From JBMYXZ01 sp049608925 (GTDB lineage Bacteria; Pseudomonadota; Alphaproteobacteria; JAGOMX01): a stretch of 5,759 nucleotides of DNA. Each line of letters opens with the position of its first letter. Position 1 is the first letter of the stretch. A program made the translations under genes and the position numbers. The notes under the pieces are model-generated. The model was not told the DNA's origin, did no database searches, and saw only the letters and a list, made by a program, of their open reading frames with translations. Location: NCBI GenBank assembly GCA_049608925.1, contig JBMYXZ010000088.1, positions 1 through 5,759 of the forward strand, given 5' to 3'. This document shows, one piece after another, positions 5,221 through 5,759 of this stretch.

Positions 5221-5759
5221 TCACCCATTTAGGTCACGAGCTTTTTTACGGGCCTCAGCAGACCTGAGCACTAGATTAGCCTTGTCCGTGATGTCTTCTG
5301 TACTTTCAGCTGCCTTAGAATATAGACTTTCCAGATTTCGATAATAATTGCAAGCTTCTTTTTCATCCGCAGCAAGGCCACAAGCCATTTTAACGACCTC
5401 AACAGACTTGAGGTATAGACCAACCCTTTTCTCAGGGTCTACTGTTCTTTCAGCTTCCAGAAAATATAGACTTCCCAGTTTATTATATTCAATAGCAGAT
5501 GCTTTCTCACCACGCAGGCCACAAGCCTTTTTATACGCCTCAGCATACATGAAATATTCACCCCTCTTTTTATAGGCCTCAGCAGACTTGAGGTATAGTG
5601 ACACCCGTTCCTCGATGTCTGCAGTATATTCAGCTGCATTAAAATAAGCATGTCCCAGATTTCGATAATATTTGCAAGCTTCTTTTTCATCCGCAGAAAG
5701 GCCACAAGCCTTTCTATACGCCTCAGCAGACTGAAGATATTGATAAGCCTTTTTCATAG
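5221..5759 (-). CDS. Tetratricopeptide-like repeat protein, C-terminal part (5' end beyond window)
   Basis: An open frame runs from the window edge to the TGA at 5221 (178 residues from the first visible Met). The protein is almost wholly helical repeats typical of TPR-like scaffolds: SAEAYRKACGL, YYRNLGHAYFNAAE, ERVSLYLK. Repeat units span residues 10-57 (48 aa), 58-117 (60 aa) and 118-165 (48 aa), plus a 13-residue partial at 166-178. The visible Met sits where other copies have mid-repeat residues (MKKAYQYLQS against KRVGLYLKS), has no visible upstream ribosome site, and is 2 nt from the edge. I therefore take it as internal and the gene as truncated. No signal peptide, membrane segment or catalytic motif is visible. 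TPR arrays bind proteins; the partner is unknown. The gene is convergent with gspEF and shares its terminator region. Coding status is supported by repeat conservation at codon-multiple spacing. Confidence 0.8.
   Translation of the reverse strand, partial: MKKAYQYLQSAEAYRKACGLSADEKEACKYYRNLGHAYFNAAEYTADIEERVSLYLKSAEAYKKRGEYFMYAEAYKKACGLRGEKASAIEYNKLGSLYFLEAERTVDPEKRVGLYLKSVEVVKMACGLAADEKEACNYYRNLESLYSKAAESTEDITDKANLVLRSAEARKKARDLNG
5263..5730 (-). repeat. Tandem coding repeats (144, 180, 144 bp) in the TPR-like gene
   Basis: Three consecutive units: 5587-5730 (144 bp), 5407-5586 (180 bp) and 5263-5406 (144 bp), followed by a 13-codon partial unit. The middle unit is longer by 12 codons (around GEYFMYAEAYKK), which repeats the start of a unit. 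The first and third units are closest: 5331-5385 matches 5655-5709 with only two differences over 55 nt, a recent-duplication or conversion signature. Spacing is always a multiple of three. Confidence 0.75.

Noticed and set aside
5224..5759. CRISPR-like array from evenly recurring blocks
   Set aside because: The recurrences are 144-180 bp apart, imperfect, in frame and encode helical repeats; there are no short identical repeats with unique spacers.
1..5759. A wholly new defence or mobile system
   Set aside because: All four main genes belong to known signalling, secretion/pilus or TPR families. No integrase, transposase, nuclease, toxin, terminal repeat or att-like site is visible. Any novelty lies in domain order and gene pairing.

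Overview
This 5.76 kb window looks like chromosomal DNA from a Gram-negative bacterium. I infer a moderate-GC alphaproteobacterium, with low confidence. The reasons are a stand-alone DivK/CheY-like receiver placed directly upstream of a receiver-diguanylate cyclase (as in Caulobacter divK-pleD), a PAS_7-type sensor domain, and a GspE/GspF pair. No rRNA, tRNA, mobile element or CRISPR array is visible.

Left part, minus strand (1-2026): a two-gene signalling operon. The first gene (1658-2026) encodes a 122-residue single-domain response regulator with all canonical receiver residues. After a 31-nt gap comes a large multidomain protein (1-1626, cut by the window edge inside its GGDEF active site). 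Its order is a HisKA-like H-box segment, a receiver, a PAS domain and a GGDEF domain. It is predicted to make cyclic di-GMP. The two receivers share a near-identical first helix, and the fused receiver lacks the conserved switch lysine.

Middle (2027-2137): a compact divergent intergenic region with two short inverted repeats and a TTGACA hexamer. It probably controls both operons.

Right-middle, plus strand (2138-5034): gspE and gspF overlap by 4 nt (ATGA). They encode the hexameric secretion/pilus ATPase and its inner-membrane platform partner. A strong bidirectional hairpin terminator (5077-5103) follows, so the operon appears to contain only these two genes. Pseudopilin, secretin and prepilin peptidase genes must lie elsewhere. 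The ATPase carries an N-terminal MshEN/T2SSE_N-type domain. Some members of that family bind cyclic di-GMP, so a link with the neighbouring cyclase is plausible, although the binding motif is degraded here.

Right end, minus strand (5221-5759): the 3' part of a tetratricopeptide-like protein built from 48- and 60-residue repeats, convergent with gspEF. The 186-nt gap between them holds the terminator, a perfect 8-bp stem-loop and two short open frames of uncertain status.

The working hypothesis is a phosphorelay/c-di-GMP module beside a pilus- or secretion-type motor. The co-regulation is inferred from layout only.
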